Notes under the pieces: generated by a model | Databases searched by the model: none | What the model was told of the DNA's origin: nothing | The model's input: only the letters and a program-made list of their open reading frames with translations | In this document: positions 54,547-63,667 of the stretch, piece after piece | How the letters are laid out: every line of letters begins with the position of its first letter | Numbering within the stretch: position 1 is the first letter of the stretch | Position numbers and translations under genes: made by a program | NCBI RefSeq assembly: GCF_002215215.1 | Contig: NZ_CP018632.1 | Coordinates: forward strand, 2,972,501 to 3,036,500 | From: Granulosicoccus antarcticus IMCC3135 | GTDB lineage: Bacteria; Pseudomonadota; Gammaproteobacteria; Granulosicoccales; Granulosicoccaceae | Reading direction: 5' to 3' | Length of the DNA: 64,000 nucleotides

Positions 54547-54662
54547 TTCCAACTCCCGTTTTACAGTAGAATAGCGGGAGAGCATGGCAGGGTTCCAGAG
54601 TGATGACTATCCGTAGTTACCGCAGATGATTCACGTGATTCCCCTAATGAGGCCTGAGCATT

Positions 54663-56894
54663 TCAGGTGATCAGCAACGACTCTGAAACAGCCTCAGATG
54701 CCCTGGTGAAAGCTGTCACCAGGTCTGCCCTGGAAAACGGCTTCTGCAACATGATAACGCCGTCGTCGAGCCTGCCCTGGTGAATGATGGCATTCTCTGT
54801 ATAGCCAGACATATAGATGACTGCCGCATCCGGATAGGCGTCTTTCAGGCCAGCTACCACTTCAGGCCCCTTCATGCCATTTGGAAGAATGACGTCGCAC
54901 AGAATAAGATCGATTTGAGGAATGCCCGGGGCCAGGCGAAAGGCTGTATTGCCATCGGATGCACTGTTAACAAGTGCCCCCATTTCTTCCAGTTGCAGAG
55001 TGAAGGTCTGCCGCAGTTCGTCATTGTCTTCCACCAGAAACACGTGTAAGCCGTGGAACCGAGTGGCAATGGGCGCTGTTAATGGTGACGGAGGGGCTTC
55101 CTGTGATGCTTTGGCACGCGGTAAATAGAGTTTCACTGTCGTGCCACGAGCAATTTCAGAATAAATCTTCAGGTGCCCTCCGGACTGTTTGACAAAGCCA
55201 TAGGCCATCGACAGTCCAAGCCCGGTGCCCTTGCCTACATCCTTGGTTGTGAAGAAGGGTTCCATTGCCTGGCTGATCGTCATTGCGCTCATGCCGCAGC
55301 CGCTGTCGGTAATAGCGATACAGACGTATTGTCCGGGCTGAACTTCATAGTGAAGCTGAGAATAATCTCTATCCAGTCTTGTATTACCGACTTCTATTGT
55401 GAGTTTTCCACCATTGGGCATGGCGTCTCGGGCGTTGATCACCAGATTCATGATAGCGGCTTCAAGCTGTGTTTTATCCACTTCGGTACGCCACAATCCA
55501 CCGTCTGTAACTACCTCCAGATCCACGCTTTCTCCCACGGAGGTGCGCAGGAGCGAAAGTGAGTCCCGAATCAACCGGGATGGATCAAGCACCTCTGGCT
55601 GCAAAGGTTGTTTGCGTGCAAACGCCAGTAGTTGATGAGTGAGCTCGGCGCCATGCTTGACGGCACGGAAGGAGGTCTGAACATAACCCCGGGCTAATGG
55701 CTCTGATATTCGTTCTTCCAGTAACTCCAGGTTCCCGGAGATCACAGCCAGGATATTGTTGAAATCGTGTGCGACCCCGCCAGTCAGATTGCCGATGTTC
55801 TTGACTTTCTGCGCATGAACCAACGTACTCTGCAAACGATTGAGCTCCGTAACGTCCTGGGCAACGACAAGCACCAATGAGGATTCTCCTTGTTTGCGGG
55901 AAGCTACGGTGAACAGCTGGCGTATGTGACGATAGTCGCCTGTGGCGTTAGCAATTCTGAAGGCTCCTTCCGTCTCAATACCATGTGCAAGTTGCCGACG
56001 TATTTCCATCATTTGATCGAAGTCATCAGCATGCAGTCGCTTGTTCAGCATGTCTTCTCGACTGGAGGCCACCATCATTTCGCCAACAGTCTGACCGGAC
56101 ATGCTTGCGAAAATATCATCACATTCGACAATCTTTCCACTACCCAGATCAAAGGAGGCATAGCCAATCCCGGCAATTCGGGCAGCACTGAGCAGGCGCT
56201 CGTCTTTTGTTTCGATAATCCGGTTGGCCGCCAGAATCTGATCCCGCATGCCATGAATCGAACTGACCAGGCGGTCCAGTTCGTTTTCGTGCGACTTGCT
56301 GTGGTGCTCGTTCCTGCCAAGATTTATCTTGAAGTCATGCCAGTCACCATGCCAGTTATCGAGTCCGTTGGATATTTTCAGAACTGGTTCTACCAGTCTG
56401 TTATTCAGCAAATACTGGATGATGAATGTGGTAGCAAGCACCGCTAACGAGGCAACGGCAAGAGTCTCGAGAATACGAGTGCGAACCATATCCCAGACAA
56501 GCTGATAACTCATCTCCAGAGTCAGTATGCCTATCTGCCTAGTGGAATGAGAGTCCTTACGCTCCAGGATATGAGAATAACGATAGGAGGAAGCTGCAGG
56601 CTGGCTATCGCCTACCTGCAGATTGTAATCGGGGTCTTTTGCCGTAATCTGTGCCGCTGTCACGGCGCCCAGACTGACGTATTTTTCCAGCAATACCTCA
56701 ATCGTTGAATTGTCCATTTGCCATAGCAGATCTTCGAACAGCACGGCGCTGCTTTGCGCAAGATTATGTATTCGTTGCTCCAGTTGAGCATTGCCTGTCT
56801 GGTAGGTGAAAATGGAGACCAGTACGACAGCCGCCAGTGCCAGTGCCGATATAGGCAGGACCAGGCTCTTGTTGAGTGTCGTGCGAATGCCCAT
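54663..56894 (-). CDS. Membrane hybrid histidine kinase with PAS and receiver domains
   Basis: 743 aa. TM1 (about 12-32), a periplasmic sensor of about 105 residues, TM2 (about 140-162), a linker possibly of HAMP type, PAS (about 225-345), HisKA with phospho-His in GGVAHDFNNILAV, HATPase_c (VINARDAMPNGG, DSGCGMS, GTGLGLSMAYG), then REC (about 615-735) with HVFLVEDNDE, phospho-acceptor Asp in LILCDVILP and Lys in MLQKPF. It lies 21 bp after the broken binding-protein gene on the same strand, so the two were probably an operon in which a periplasmic solute-binding protein fed the sensor. Start ATG 56894. Confidence 0.9.
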   Translation of the reverse strand: MGIRTTLNKSLVLPISALALAAVVLVSIFTYQTGNAQLEQRIHNLAQSSAVLFEDLLWQMDNSTIEVLLEKYVSLGAVTAAQITAKDPDYNLQVGDSQPAASSYRYSHILERKDSHSTRQIGILTLEMSYQLVWDMVRTRILETLAVASLAVLATTFIIQYLLNNRLVEPVLKISNGLDNWHGDWHDFKINLGRNEHHSKSHENELDRLVSSIHGMRDQILAANRIIETKDERLLSAARIAGIGYASFDLGSGKIVECDDIFASMSGQTVGEMMVASSREDMLNKRLHADDFDQMMEIRRQLAHGIETEGAFRIANATGDYRHIRQLFTVASRKQGESSLVLVVAQDVTELNRLQSTLVHAQKVKNIGNLTGGVAHDFNNILAVISGNLELLEERISEPLARGYVQTSFRAVKHGAELTHQLLAFARKQPLQPEVLDPSRLIRDSLSLLRTSVGESVDLEVVTDGGLWRTEVDKTQLEAAIMNLVINARDAMPNGGKLTIEVGNTRLDRDYSQLHYEVQPGQYVCIAITDSGCGMSAMTISQAMEPFFTTKDVGKGTGLGLSMAYGFVKQSGGHLKIYSEIARGTTVKLYLPRAKASQEAPPSPLTAPIATRFHGLHVFLVEDNDELRQTFTLQLEEMGALVNSASDGNTAFRLAPGIPQIDLILCDVILPNGMKGPEVVAGLKDAYPDAAVIYMSGYTENAIIHQGRLDDGVIMLQKPFSRADLVTAFTRASEAVSESLLIT

Positions 56895-56915
56895 GTCAGA
56901 GTGTCTGCTTAGGGG

Positions 56916-57424
56916 TCATCTTGAGCGCACAACGCCGTAGTCAGCCAGTATCGAATCAAAGCTGCCATCAGCCTTCATGGCTATCAGCTGCTGTTCAAGG
57001 ACAGGCAAGAGGCTGGCATGACGTTTATTCAAGTGTAGATACAGCTGAATAGTAAGGTGAAAATCCGATACCTTCAGATTGTCCATGCCGATGTCATTGG
57101 CAATATATTTTCCCGGAAATGTTGCGTAGAAAACAACGTCAACTCTATCTTGCATCAACATGCTCATCAGCACATTGGGGTTGCGAACTTCTTCAGTACG
57201 ATCATGTTTGCTGAACAGTTTGTCAGTATGTCCAAAGCCTCTGATGTAAGCCAATCGATAATTGAAGAAGTCGTCGGCAGAAGAAAGGACTATATCGTCC
57301 CTTGTATACAGCCCTGCAAACTCTACCGGTACAGTTGTGCGAATGCCTCAACAGAGAAAAAAGCCAACAGCAATAGTGCAAGGGCTAGCACACCACCATT
57401 CGGCCTTGGAAAATGCTTCATCAT
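56916..57424 (-). pseudogene. Periplasmic amino-acid-type solute-binding protein, deleted and frameshifted
   Basis: A start at 57424 or 57421 gives a good signal peptide (LALALLLLAFFSVEAFA) but the frame stops soon after, at FAQLYR (stop at about 57323). In the next frame the sequence continues from VEFAGLYTRDDIVLSSADDF into LAYIRGFGHTDKLFSKHDRT and onward to the C-terminus (MQDRVDVVFYATFPGKY, LLPVLEQQLIAMKADGSF). That is the second half of a family 3 solute-binding domain. Total coding is about 160 residues instead of roughly 250, so about 70-90 residues of lobe 1 are missing as well as the frame being broken. Position directly upstream of a hybrid kinase suggests a former sensor partner. 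Confidence 0.75.
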
Positions 57425-57844
57425 GATTTCCGAGCGCTGGACGCTCCGTGCCGTTTTCTGAACAAGCAAGGAACCGTCGGTGGCGGCATGCATCCGAAAA
57501 AAGATCATAAGTGCTGGCAGGCATTGAAGTAAAGATCAATAAGTTACATCTGACCGTTTGCGCAGACGCTGCAAGCAGCTTTAGACGTATCAACTTCACA
57601 CTACGGACCCTTTATTCAATTATGCTAAGCGATATCGCGCATGAGAAATGTATGGCAACATCGTTTGACAGTTTTGCTGCCACTAAGCCATTTAATAATA
57701 AGGATGTCGAAGGTTCATTGATTTCGATAGTCTCAAGCAGGTACTAATGCTTCGCTGCAGATCAAGACAGAGACATCGAACCTTACGACCGGTTCGACAG
57801 GACAAAGGTAATTACGTACGGATCCGCCTCAGTGTCGTGGCGCT
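57425..57844. other. Intergenic region, no gene supported
   Basis: 420 bp between the divergent binding-protein pseudogene and the HD-GYP gene. A 78-codon plus-strand frame (57511-57747) has no family match, lacks a ribosome site and looks like chance. It presumably contains the promoters of both neighbours, but no convincing boxes were found. Confidence 0.5.
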
Positions 57845-60800
57845 GTGAGAGTACCCTCGTTACGGCTATGGTTGCCCGGCAAGCTTCGCCTGCGTCAACC
57901 ATGGGCACGTGAAAGCGCATCCCGGCGTAGTCTGCGGGTCAATATCGGAGTCGCTTTTTCGCTCCTGATTTTCGTACTTGGCAGCGGCCTGATTACTTTC
58001 TCGCACGAGCGCCATCGACGCATTGCCTTGGTCACAGCTAGCGAGCTGTTCGAACGTAGTACCGCACAACTGGCTGCGGACATCAGCTCGCTCTACGGGC
58101 CAGCCGAGACGCTTGTGAACCTGACTGCAACGCTTGCGAACGAGCTGCCTATCCTCGTCACTGATCGAGATCTGTTGCTTGTTCATTTCGCTGCAGCGCT
58201 TGACGATCATCCCAATGTCGAGGCCGTTTTTGTGGGGGAAGGTGACGGCAGTTTTTTCCTCCTTCGCAGTATCAAGGACTCGCCTGACTCAAGCGGGCTG
58301 GACACCGTGGTGCCAGCGGGTACTCGTTACCAGGTGGAGTCGGTGGAGCGCGGGCAAGGTGAGGGCGCACAATATGAACATGTGTTTCTCGGTAAGGATC
58401 TCGAATGGCTAGGGGCGAACGAGGCCTTCATCACCGGTTATGATCCGCGATCTCGCGACTGGTATCGGCTCGCATCGCGTTCGAGTGAGCTTTTACACAC
58501 CGATTTTCATACCTTCTTTACTACGCGCGAGACGGGTACAACGATAGCTCGACGCATTGGTGAAACGAAGTCCGTGGTCGGTGTGGATATAACGCTTGAG
58601 ATTCTTTCGGCGGCGCTCGGCAAACTGTCAACGAGCGCCACAGGGGAGATTATCGTGTTCACCGAGGATGGCAGGCTCCTGGGCTCGGACAAGCCAGATC
58701 GTATGGGCGGTACCGGTAAGCTTCGTCCATCGGGTTCGAGCCCACGGATTGCTGACTTCGATGAGCCCATTCTTGACGAGCTCTTCCACCGCTTCGTTGA
58801 GGGCGATCGCGATGCCTCACTTATGCTCAACGCCGCGGGGCAGTCCTGGTTCGCATCGATTCGTCCTGTCAGATTCGGCTCGAATCGTGAGAGCGCTTTT
58901 ATGGCAATCGCAGTCCCGGAGAAGGAGATGCTTTCGGCACTCGAGCGCGTGCGTCTGCAAAGCGCTGCATTCGCGCTAGTTGCACTTGCGCTCTCGGTGC
59001 TGTTTGCATGGTACCTCTCCACCTCTATCTCGAAATCAACGGCGCAGCTGGCTGCCGAGACGCGTGAGATGAGCCGTCTGCGCTTCCACTCGCCTATCAC
59101 AGTACGTTCGCGTATCGCCGAAATCGACGCGCTGGCTCGCTCGATGGCTGTCTTGAAAGCGGCATTGCAGCGCTTCACCCGAGTGGCTGTATCGCTGTCG
59201 GCAGAAGAGGGTAGTGATGGCGTTGCGCGGGTCCTGCTCGCAGAGGCCAAGGCGGCCTCGCGAGCGCAGGTCGCCAGGTTGTTTCTGGTGTCAGATGATG
59301 AGAAGTGGCTCGTGGCGTTCGAACCCGACGATGCAATTGAGGAGGCAGATGTTGACGTCCGCGCTGGAGGTTCGGCCAGCATCGGTAGGGCGAGAATTGC
59401 TCTCGAATCGACCGACTGGCAGGGCGTGAGTGTCCCCCCGGAGGTGTTCGCGCTGAACGCTGGTCGTACGGTCATCGACGGGGTTGACGTTGAGCCGCGC
59501 GGTGCAGAGAGTTCGGTGCAAGCTGATGCAAGACTGCTTCTGGTGCCACTCAAAGCCGATGATGAGCGAGCAATAGGGGTTTTGCAGCTCAGCGTATCGC
59601 CCGCAGGCGGCGCATCGCTTCAGGTTGACGAGGAAAACGTTCGTTTTCTTGAATTGCTGGCCGCCAGTGCCGCCGTTGCGATCCGCAATCGTCAGCTGAT
59701 CGAAGCTCAGCAAGCGACCTTTGAGTCTCTGATCCGGTTGTTGGCGGCGGCGATCGATGCGAAGTCGCCGTATACCGGACGCCATTGTGAGCGTGTGCCG
59801 GTGTTAACCGAACGGCTGGCGAGTGCGGCGAGTGCCTCAGAGGCACCCGCTTTTCGCAACTTTCATCTGGATGAGCATCGTGCACGTGAACTGCATGTCG
59901 CCAGTTGGCTGCACGATTGTGGCAAGGTGACGACGCCAGAGCACCTCGTCGACAAGGCCACCAAGCTCGAAACGGTATATAACCGAATCCACGAGATTCG
60001 TACGCGTTTCGAGGTGTTGTGGCGCGACGCCGAGATTGACTACTTGCGTGCCGTCGATGGTCTGCCCGGTGGCGAGCGGGAATCGCTGAGTGCCGAGCTG
60101 GAAAGGCGGCGCATTGAGTTACGGGCGGATTTCTCTTTTATTGCGAGCTGCAATATCGGCAGCGAGGGCATGGACGAAGAGAGTGTCGAGCGTATACGGG
60201 CGATAGGCCGTCAAGCCTGGATGCGTCATTTTGACAATACACTCGGGATCTCGCAGGCCGAACTCAAGCGCATGCGCAATCATGGTTCCGCCTCATTGCC
60301 TGCAACAGAACAACTGCTTTGCGATCGCCCGGAGCACCGGATTGAGTGGCATGCCCAGCCCGATCCGGCCGAGCGTGAGCGTCACGGGTTCACCGCCCCT
60401 GTGCCGGAGAACGAGTACGATCATGGCGAGCTCCACAACCTGACGATCCGCTACGGTACGTTGACGGCAGAAGAGCGGCACAAGATCAACGATCACGTCA
60501 ACCAGACGATACTCATGCTTGACAGCGTGTCGTTCCCGAAAAATCTCAAAAGAGTCCCGGCGATAGCTGGTAGTCACCATGAGAAGCTCGATGGTTCAGG
60601 CTACCCGCGTGGGCTGGGTGCGCAGGAACTGGGTATCGAGGAGCGCATCATGACGATCGCCGATATCTTTGAGGCGCTGACCGCTCCGGATCGACCCTAC
60701 AAGCGCGCAAAGACACTGGGCGAGTCACTTTTGATCATGCGAGATATGGGGGAACAGGGGCTAATCGATGCCGAGCTGTTGGAACTCTTCGTTGAGTCTG

Positions 60801-60913
60801 GCATTCCGCAGGAGTACGCGCGTGAGAATCTCGCCGCGGTGCAAATCGACATTCCGATTTCCGTGAGACCAGCAGTAAATCCGATAGGGGAGCGCATAAA
60901 CGATGAGCGATGA
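57845..60913 (+). CDS. Membrane Cache-HAMP-GAF-HD-GYP protein (predicted c-di-GMP phosphodiesterase)
   Basis: 1,022 aa. TM1 (VNIGVAFSLLIFVLGSGLIT), periplasmic double-Cache (about 60-370; GYDPRSRDWYRLA, SVVGVDITLEILS), TM2 (SAAFALVALALSVLFAWYL), HAMP-like linker, GAF-like domain (about 460-620), then HD-GYP. The metal site is present as LHDCGKVTTPEHLVDKATK and HHEKLDGSGYPRGL, with DIFEALTAPDRPYK at the end. About 150 extra residues lie between the HD and GYP segments. Expected role: hydrolysis of cyclic di-GMP in response to a periplasmic ligand. Start GTG 57845 without a clear ribosome site. The gene looks GC-richer than its neighbours. Its end overlaps the next gene by 11 bp. Confidence 0.87.
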   Translation: MRVPSLRLWLPGKLRLRQPWARESASRRSLRVNIGVAFSLLIFVLGSGLITFSHERHRRIALVTASELFERSTAQLAADISSLYGPAETLVNLTATLANELPILVTDRDLLLVHFAAALDDHPNVEAVFVGEGDGSFFLLRSIKDSPDSSGLDTVVPAGTRYQVESVERGQGEGAQYEHVFLGKDLEWLGANEAFITGYDPRSRDWYRLASRSSELLHTDFHTFFTTRETGTTIARRIGETKSVVGVDITLEILSAALGKLSTSATGEIIVFTEDGRLLGSDKPDRMGGTGKLRPSGSSPRIADFDEPILDELFHRFVEGDRDASLMLNAAGQSWFASIRPVRFGSNRESAFMAIAVPEKEMLSALERVRLQSAAFALVALALSVLFAWYLSTSISKSTAQLAAETREMSRLRFHSPITVRSRIAEIDALARSMAVLKAALQRFTRVAVSLSAEEGSDGVARVLLAEAKAASRAQVARLFLVSDDEKWLVAFEPDDAIEEADVDVRAGGSASIGRARIALESTDWQGVSVPPEVFALNAGRTVIDGVDVEPRGAESSVQADARLLLVPLKADDERAIGVLQLSVSPAGGASLQVDEENVRFLELLAASAAVAIRNRQLIEAQQATFESLIRLLAAAIDAKSPYTGRHCERVPVLTERLASAASASEAPAFRNFHLDEHRARELHVASWLHDCGKVTTPEHLVDKATKLETVYNRIHEIRTRFEVLWRDAEIDYLRAVDGLPGGERESLSAELERRRIELRADFSFIASCNIGSEGMDEESVERIRAIGRQAWMRHFDNTLGISQAELKRMRNHGSASLPATEQLLCDRPEHRIEWHAQPDPAERERHGFTAPVPENEYDHGELHNLTIRYGTLTAEERHKINDHVNQTILMLDSVSFPKNLKRVPAIAGSHHEKLDGSGYPRGLGAQELGIEERIMTIADIFEALTAPDRPYKRAKTLGESLLIMRDMGEQGLIDAELLELFVESGIPQEYARENLAAVQIDIPISVRPAVNPIGERINDER

Positions 60914-62084
60914 TCAGCTGAGAGGTAAAGGGCGCTACCGATGGTTCAACAATCGCCTGGCGGTTATGGCTGCGCTCGGCCTGGTCGCATTCGCCAGCAC
61001 AGCGTCGATCGCAATACTCGCCGTGCGTGACGTCCGTGCCACGAACGAGGCGCGTATGCACGACCATTTGCGGGCAGAGCTTGCGGTACATCGCAATGCA
61101 GTAAAAGCTTATCTGGGCGACATTGCCGACAATCTGGAGAGTCTGACGGAGGCCCCGGGCAGTCTGACAATGCTGAAGGAATTCGAGATGGTCGCAAGCG
61201 CGCTTGGGCAAGACGCAGGAGTGCGTTTGCAGCGGGCCTATATAGACGAGAACCCCAACTCGCCATTGCGTCGAGATGATCTCCTGCGATCAGGCGAAAA
61301 CAGCGCCTATGACGCTGTACATGCCCGCTACCATCAGTGGTTGCGTGATCTGGTCAAAGAGCACGACTATTACGATCTGTTCGTGGTCTCCGGAAGTGGC
61401 GACATTCTCTATACCGTTCACAAGAGGATGGATTTTGCGACCAGTCTGGTCGATGGACCCTTTGCTGATACAGAGCTTGCTGACACCTTCGCGCAACTAC
61501 GCGATGACGCCTTCCCCGGAGATCTTGTTTTTGGTGACTTTGTCGCCTACGAACCGAACGATGGCAAGCCTGCGGCCTTCGTCGGTATGCCATTGATGGA
61601 GGCTGACGGGTTTGCTGGAGCTCTTATCGTGCAACTTCGCACGCGTCCCTTTGGCGCACGCATGGATACCGCCCGCGCACTCGGCGAGAGCGGCAAAGCC
61701 TACCTTGTCGGCCCCGACCGCTTGACTCGTTCTGGTTCACGCGTGGGTGGAAATCAGGATGCGCTTGGGCTGCGCATTGACACGCCGAGCGTTGAACGTG
61801 CACTGGCTGGTCTCTCGGGCGTGCAGGTGATCAATGATCATCGTGGAGTGTCGGTCTTCTCGGCTCACGCGCCGCTCGTCTGGAACGGGACGAGCTGGGC
61901 GGTGGTCGTGGAAATCGATCACGCCGCAGTCGACGGCCCGATCCGTGAGCTGATGACCAGGCTTGTGCTCGGCTCCGGGCTATGCATTTTACTGGCAGCA
62001 CTGTTGGGCTGGGTGGTGGGCGCGCCAGAGCCGCGAGCCAGGGTGGTGCTGCCGGTGCTCGGGGACGACTCTCTCGACGTCTGA
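60903..62084 (+). CDS. Cache-domain membrane sensor without output domain
   Basis: 393 aa. TM1 (LAVMAALGLVAFASTASIAI), a periplasmic double-Cache region of about 300 residues of the type found in chemoreceptors (RYHQWLRDLVKEHDYYDLFV, SGSGDILYTVHKRMDFATSL, KAYLVGPDRLTRSGSR, WAVVVEIDHAAV), TM2 (LVLGSGLCILLAALLGWVVG) and then only about 23 cytoplasmic residues. There is no HAMP, kinase, MCP or GGDEF domain. The 11-bp overlap with the HD-GYP gene indicates coupled translation, so it may be a ligand-sensing partner of that protein. Alternatively it is a chemoreceptor that has lost its signalling half. Confidence 0.78.
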   Translation: MSDDQLRGKGRYRWFNNRLAVMAALGLVAFASTASIAILAVRDVRATNEARMHDHLRAELAVHRNAVKAYLGDIADNLESLTEAPGSLTMLKEFEMVASALGQDAGVRLQRAYIDENPNSPLRRDDLLRSGENSAYDAVHARYHQWLRDLVKEHDYYDLFVVSGSGDILYTVHKRMDFATSLVDGPFADTELADTFAQLRDDAFPGDLVFGDFVAYEPNDGKPAAFVGMPLMEADGFAGALIVQLRTRPFGARMDTARALGESGKAYLVGPDRLTRSGSRVGGNQDALGLRIDTPSVERALAGLSGVQVINDHRGVSVFSAHAPLVWNGTSWAVVVEIDHAAVDGPIRELMTRLVLGSGLCILLAALLGWVVGAPEPRARVVLPVLGDDSLDV

Positions 62085-62212
62085 GGCGGCATCTCAAGTG
62101 CCCTTTGGGTGGTAAGGGGCTGGCTTCATACTAATGGGGGGCTCTGAGGCCTGTCTTACATGGTCCGAGCCCAGTAAGTGCATTGATAGGGGGCTTGCTT
62201 TTCTCTGTGCAT

Positions 62213-62248
62213 AAAAAAGGCGCCTGACCATGATGGGAGGCGCCTTTT
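62213..62248. terminator. Rho-independent terminator
   Basis: AAAAGGCGCC (62215-62224) and GGCGCCTTTT (62239-62248) form a 10-bp stem with flanking A and T runs, so it can work on both strands. It ends the HD-GYP/Cache transcript and may also serve the convergent GH16 gene. Confidence 0.85.
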
Positions 62249-62269
62249 CTGAAAGTCAGCTTTTCTTCT

Positions 62270-62304
62270 CGATCAAGGATCGTGATTAATCAGATCCTTG
62301 ATCG
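62270..62304. other. 12-bp perfect inverted repeat near the GH16 gene end
   Basis: CGATCAAGGATC (62270-62281) and GATCCTTGATCG (62293-62304) with an 11-nt loop, 14 bp beyond the stop of the minus-strand GH16 gene. There is no T-run, so it is probably a 3' stabilising hairpin acting with the terminator at 62213-62248. Confidence 0.55.
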
Positions 62305-62317
62305 AACAAGGGATAGC

Positions 62318-63667
62318 TTACTGAGCCTTGTAGAAACGGACGTAGTCAATTTCGAGGGCAGGATTGTCGAATTCAACGAGATCGTTAGCATTCGGGAAGA
62401 GCGCGTCAGAACTGCGTCCCAGGCCACCAGCGGTCGTTGGGAAGTTAGTCCAGTTTCCACCCATTGCCAGGTTGATTATGACGTATAGCTCTTCGTAGTT
62501 GGCTTCGTTACTACTGACTTCACTAACCTGTACGCCGTCGATGTACCAGACGATGTTGCTTTCAGTCCACTTCACTGCATAGACGTGGAATTCTTCGCTG
62601 AAGTCCGTACCGTCATAAACCTGACCACTTGGCTCAGGCTTCATGAAAGTTGCATCGCCAAAGTAGGAAGACGTTACGTTCTTGAAGTAGTGAAAGGAAT
62701 TATAGATATACCAGGGAGCGTGGCCCAGGTTTTCCATGATGTCGATTTCAGTACGCTGTGTGCCTTCATTGGCCTCTTTGTCGTGAAGCAACCAGAAAGC
62801 CGGGAAAGTACCTGTTGCACTGGGGATTTTGATGCTTGCTTCAAAGTAGCCATACTTCTGGCTGAACTTGTCATGTGTCGAGATGACGCCAGAGAGGAAG
62901 GTTTGCTGTGATGAGATTTGCTCCAGTGAGCCGTAAGTGAGCTCATTGGTGTTTGTTTGCAGCGAGTTCTTGGCAGAGCGAATGGAGAGTGTGGAGCCAC
63001 TAAACTGGAAGGGATCGTATACCGGTGCGATTGTGTCCAGGTGCTCTTGATCTTCACTGAGGACGTTGACATAAAACTGGTCTTCGCCGTTGATGACGCG
63101 ATACTCAAAGCGCTCACCATTGAATTCACCATCCCAGCGCAACTGCGAGTTCCAGCGGTAAGGGTTGAGTGCTGTACCGTTGAATTCATCACTGAACACC
63201 AGCTCATAACCGCTGTGCTCATAGACTTCAGGATAATCGTAAGAGGCCGGATCGATCAGGCTCTCGACACTGGATGCACTCGCATCGCCTTGCACTGAGC
63301 TATCGATACTCTTGCTACCTATACCGGTAGTCACATCGACATTGGCTGTTGCGGATTGCACTGATGAGTTACCACTGGCATCGATTGCTTCAACGGTCAT
63401 CGAGTGTTCTCCAGCCCAGAGATCGCTGCTGGTAAAGCTCAGGTCACTGGTTTCCCCGACGTAGGCGCCATCGACTGTCACCTGGTAGCTGCTGGCACCG
63501 GAAACGGCACTCCAGGTCCATGTGATCACACCATCATTGGCATAAGATTGTGCTACTTCGCTGCCGCTGGTGTCCAGCGGAGCATCGATGGCGTAAGCCA
63601 TGGACGACAGGCACCCTGAAAGGGCAATTGCAAGGTAGGACTTTTTTACAAGGTTCTTACTAGTCAT
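62318..63667 (-). CDS. Secreted GH16 family beta-glucanase
   Basis: 449 aa. Signal peptide (LAIALSGCLSSMAYA), an Fn3/Ig-like domain (about 40-110; WTWSAVSGASSYQVTVDGAY), a Ser-rich linker and a GH16 catalytic domain (about 165-449) beginning YELVFSDEFNG. The catalytic motif is EIDIME (in TQRTEIDIMENLG), with YGYFEASIKIP and VYAVKWTESNIVWYIDG typical of the fold. GH16 enzymes cut beta-1,3/1,4-glucans such as laminarin; substrate choice (laminarin, lichenan or a galactan) cannot be fixed from sequence. The start is ATG 63667; a TTG 30 bp upstream is in frame. Confidence 0.9.
   Translation of the reverse strand: MTSKNLVKKSYLAIALSGCLSSMAYAIDAPLDTSGSEVAQSYANDGVITWTWSAVSGASSYQVTVDGAYVGETSDLSFTSSDLWAGEHSMTVEAIDASGNSSVQSATANVDVTTGIGSKSIDSSVQGDASASSVESLIDPASYDYPEVYEHSGYELVFSDEFNGTALNPYRWNSQLRWDGEFNGERFEYRVINGEDQFYVNVLSEDQEHLDTIAPVYDPFQFSGSTLSIRSAKNSLQTNTNELTYGSLEQISSQQTFLSGVISTHDKFSQKYGYFEASIKIPSATGTFPAFWLLHDKEANEGTQRTEIDIMENLGHAPWYIYNSFHYFKNVTSSYFGDATFMKPEPSGQVYDGTDFSEEFHVYAVKWTESNIVWYIDGVQVSEVSSNEANYEELYVIINLAMGGNWTNFPTTAGGLGRSSDALFPNANDLVEFDNPALEIDYVRFYKAQ

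Noticed and set aside
57511-57747. 78-codon open frame in the 57.5 kb gap
   Set aside because: No ribosome site, no family and no hydrophobic or compositional signal of a real gene.
58507-59553. 348-codon Ser/Ala-rich open frame on the minus strand
   Set aside because: Shadow of the HD-GYP gene in GC-rich DNA; low-complexity product without domains.
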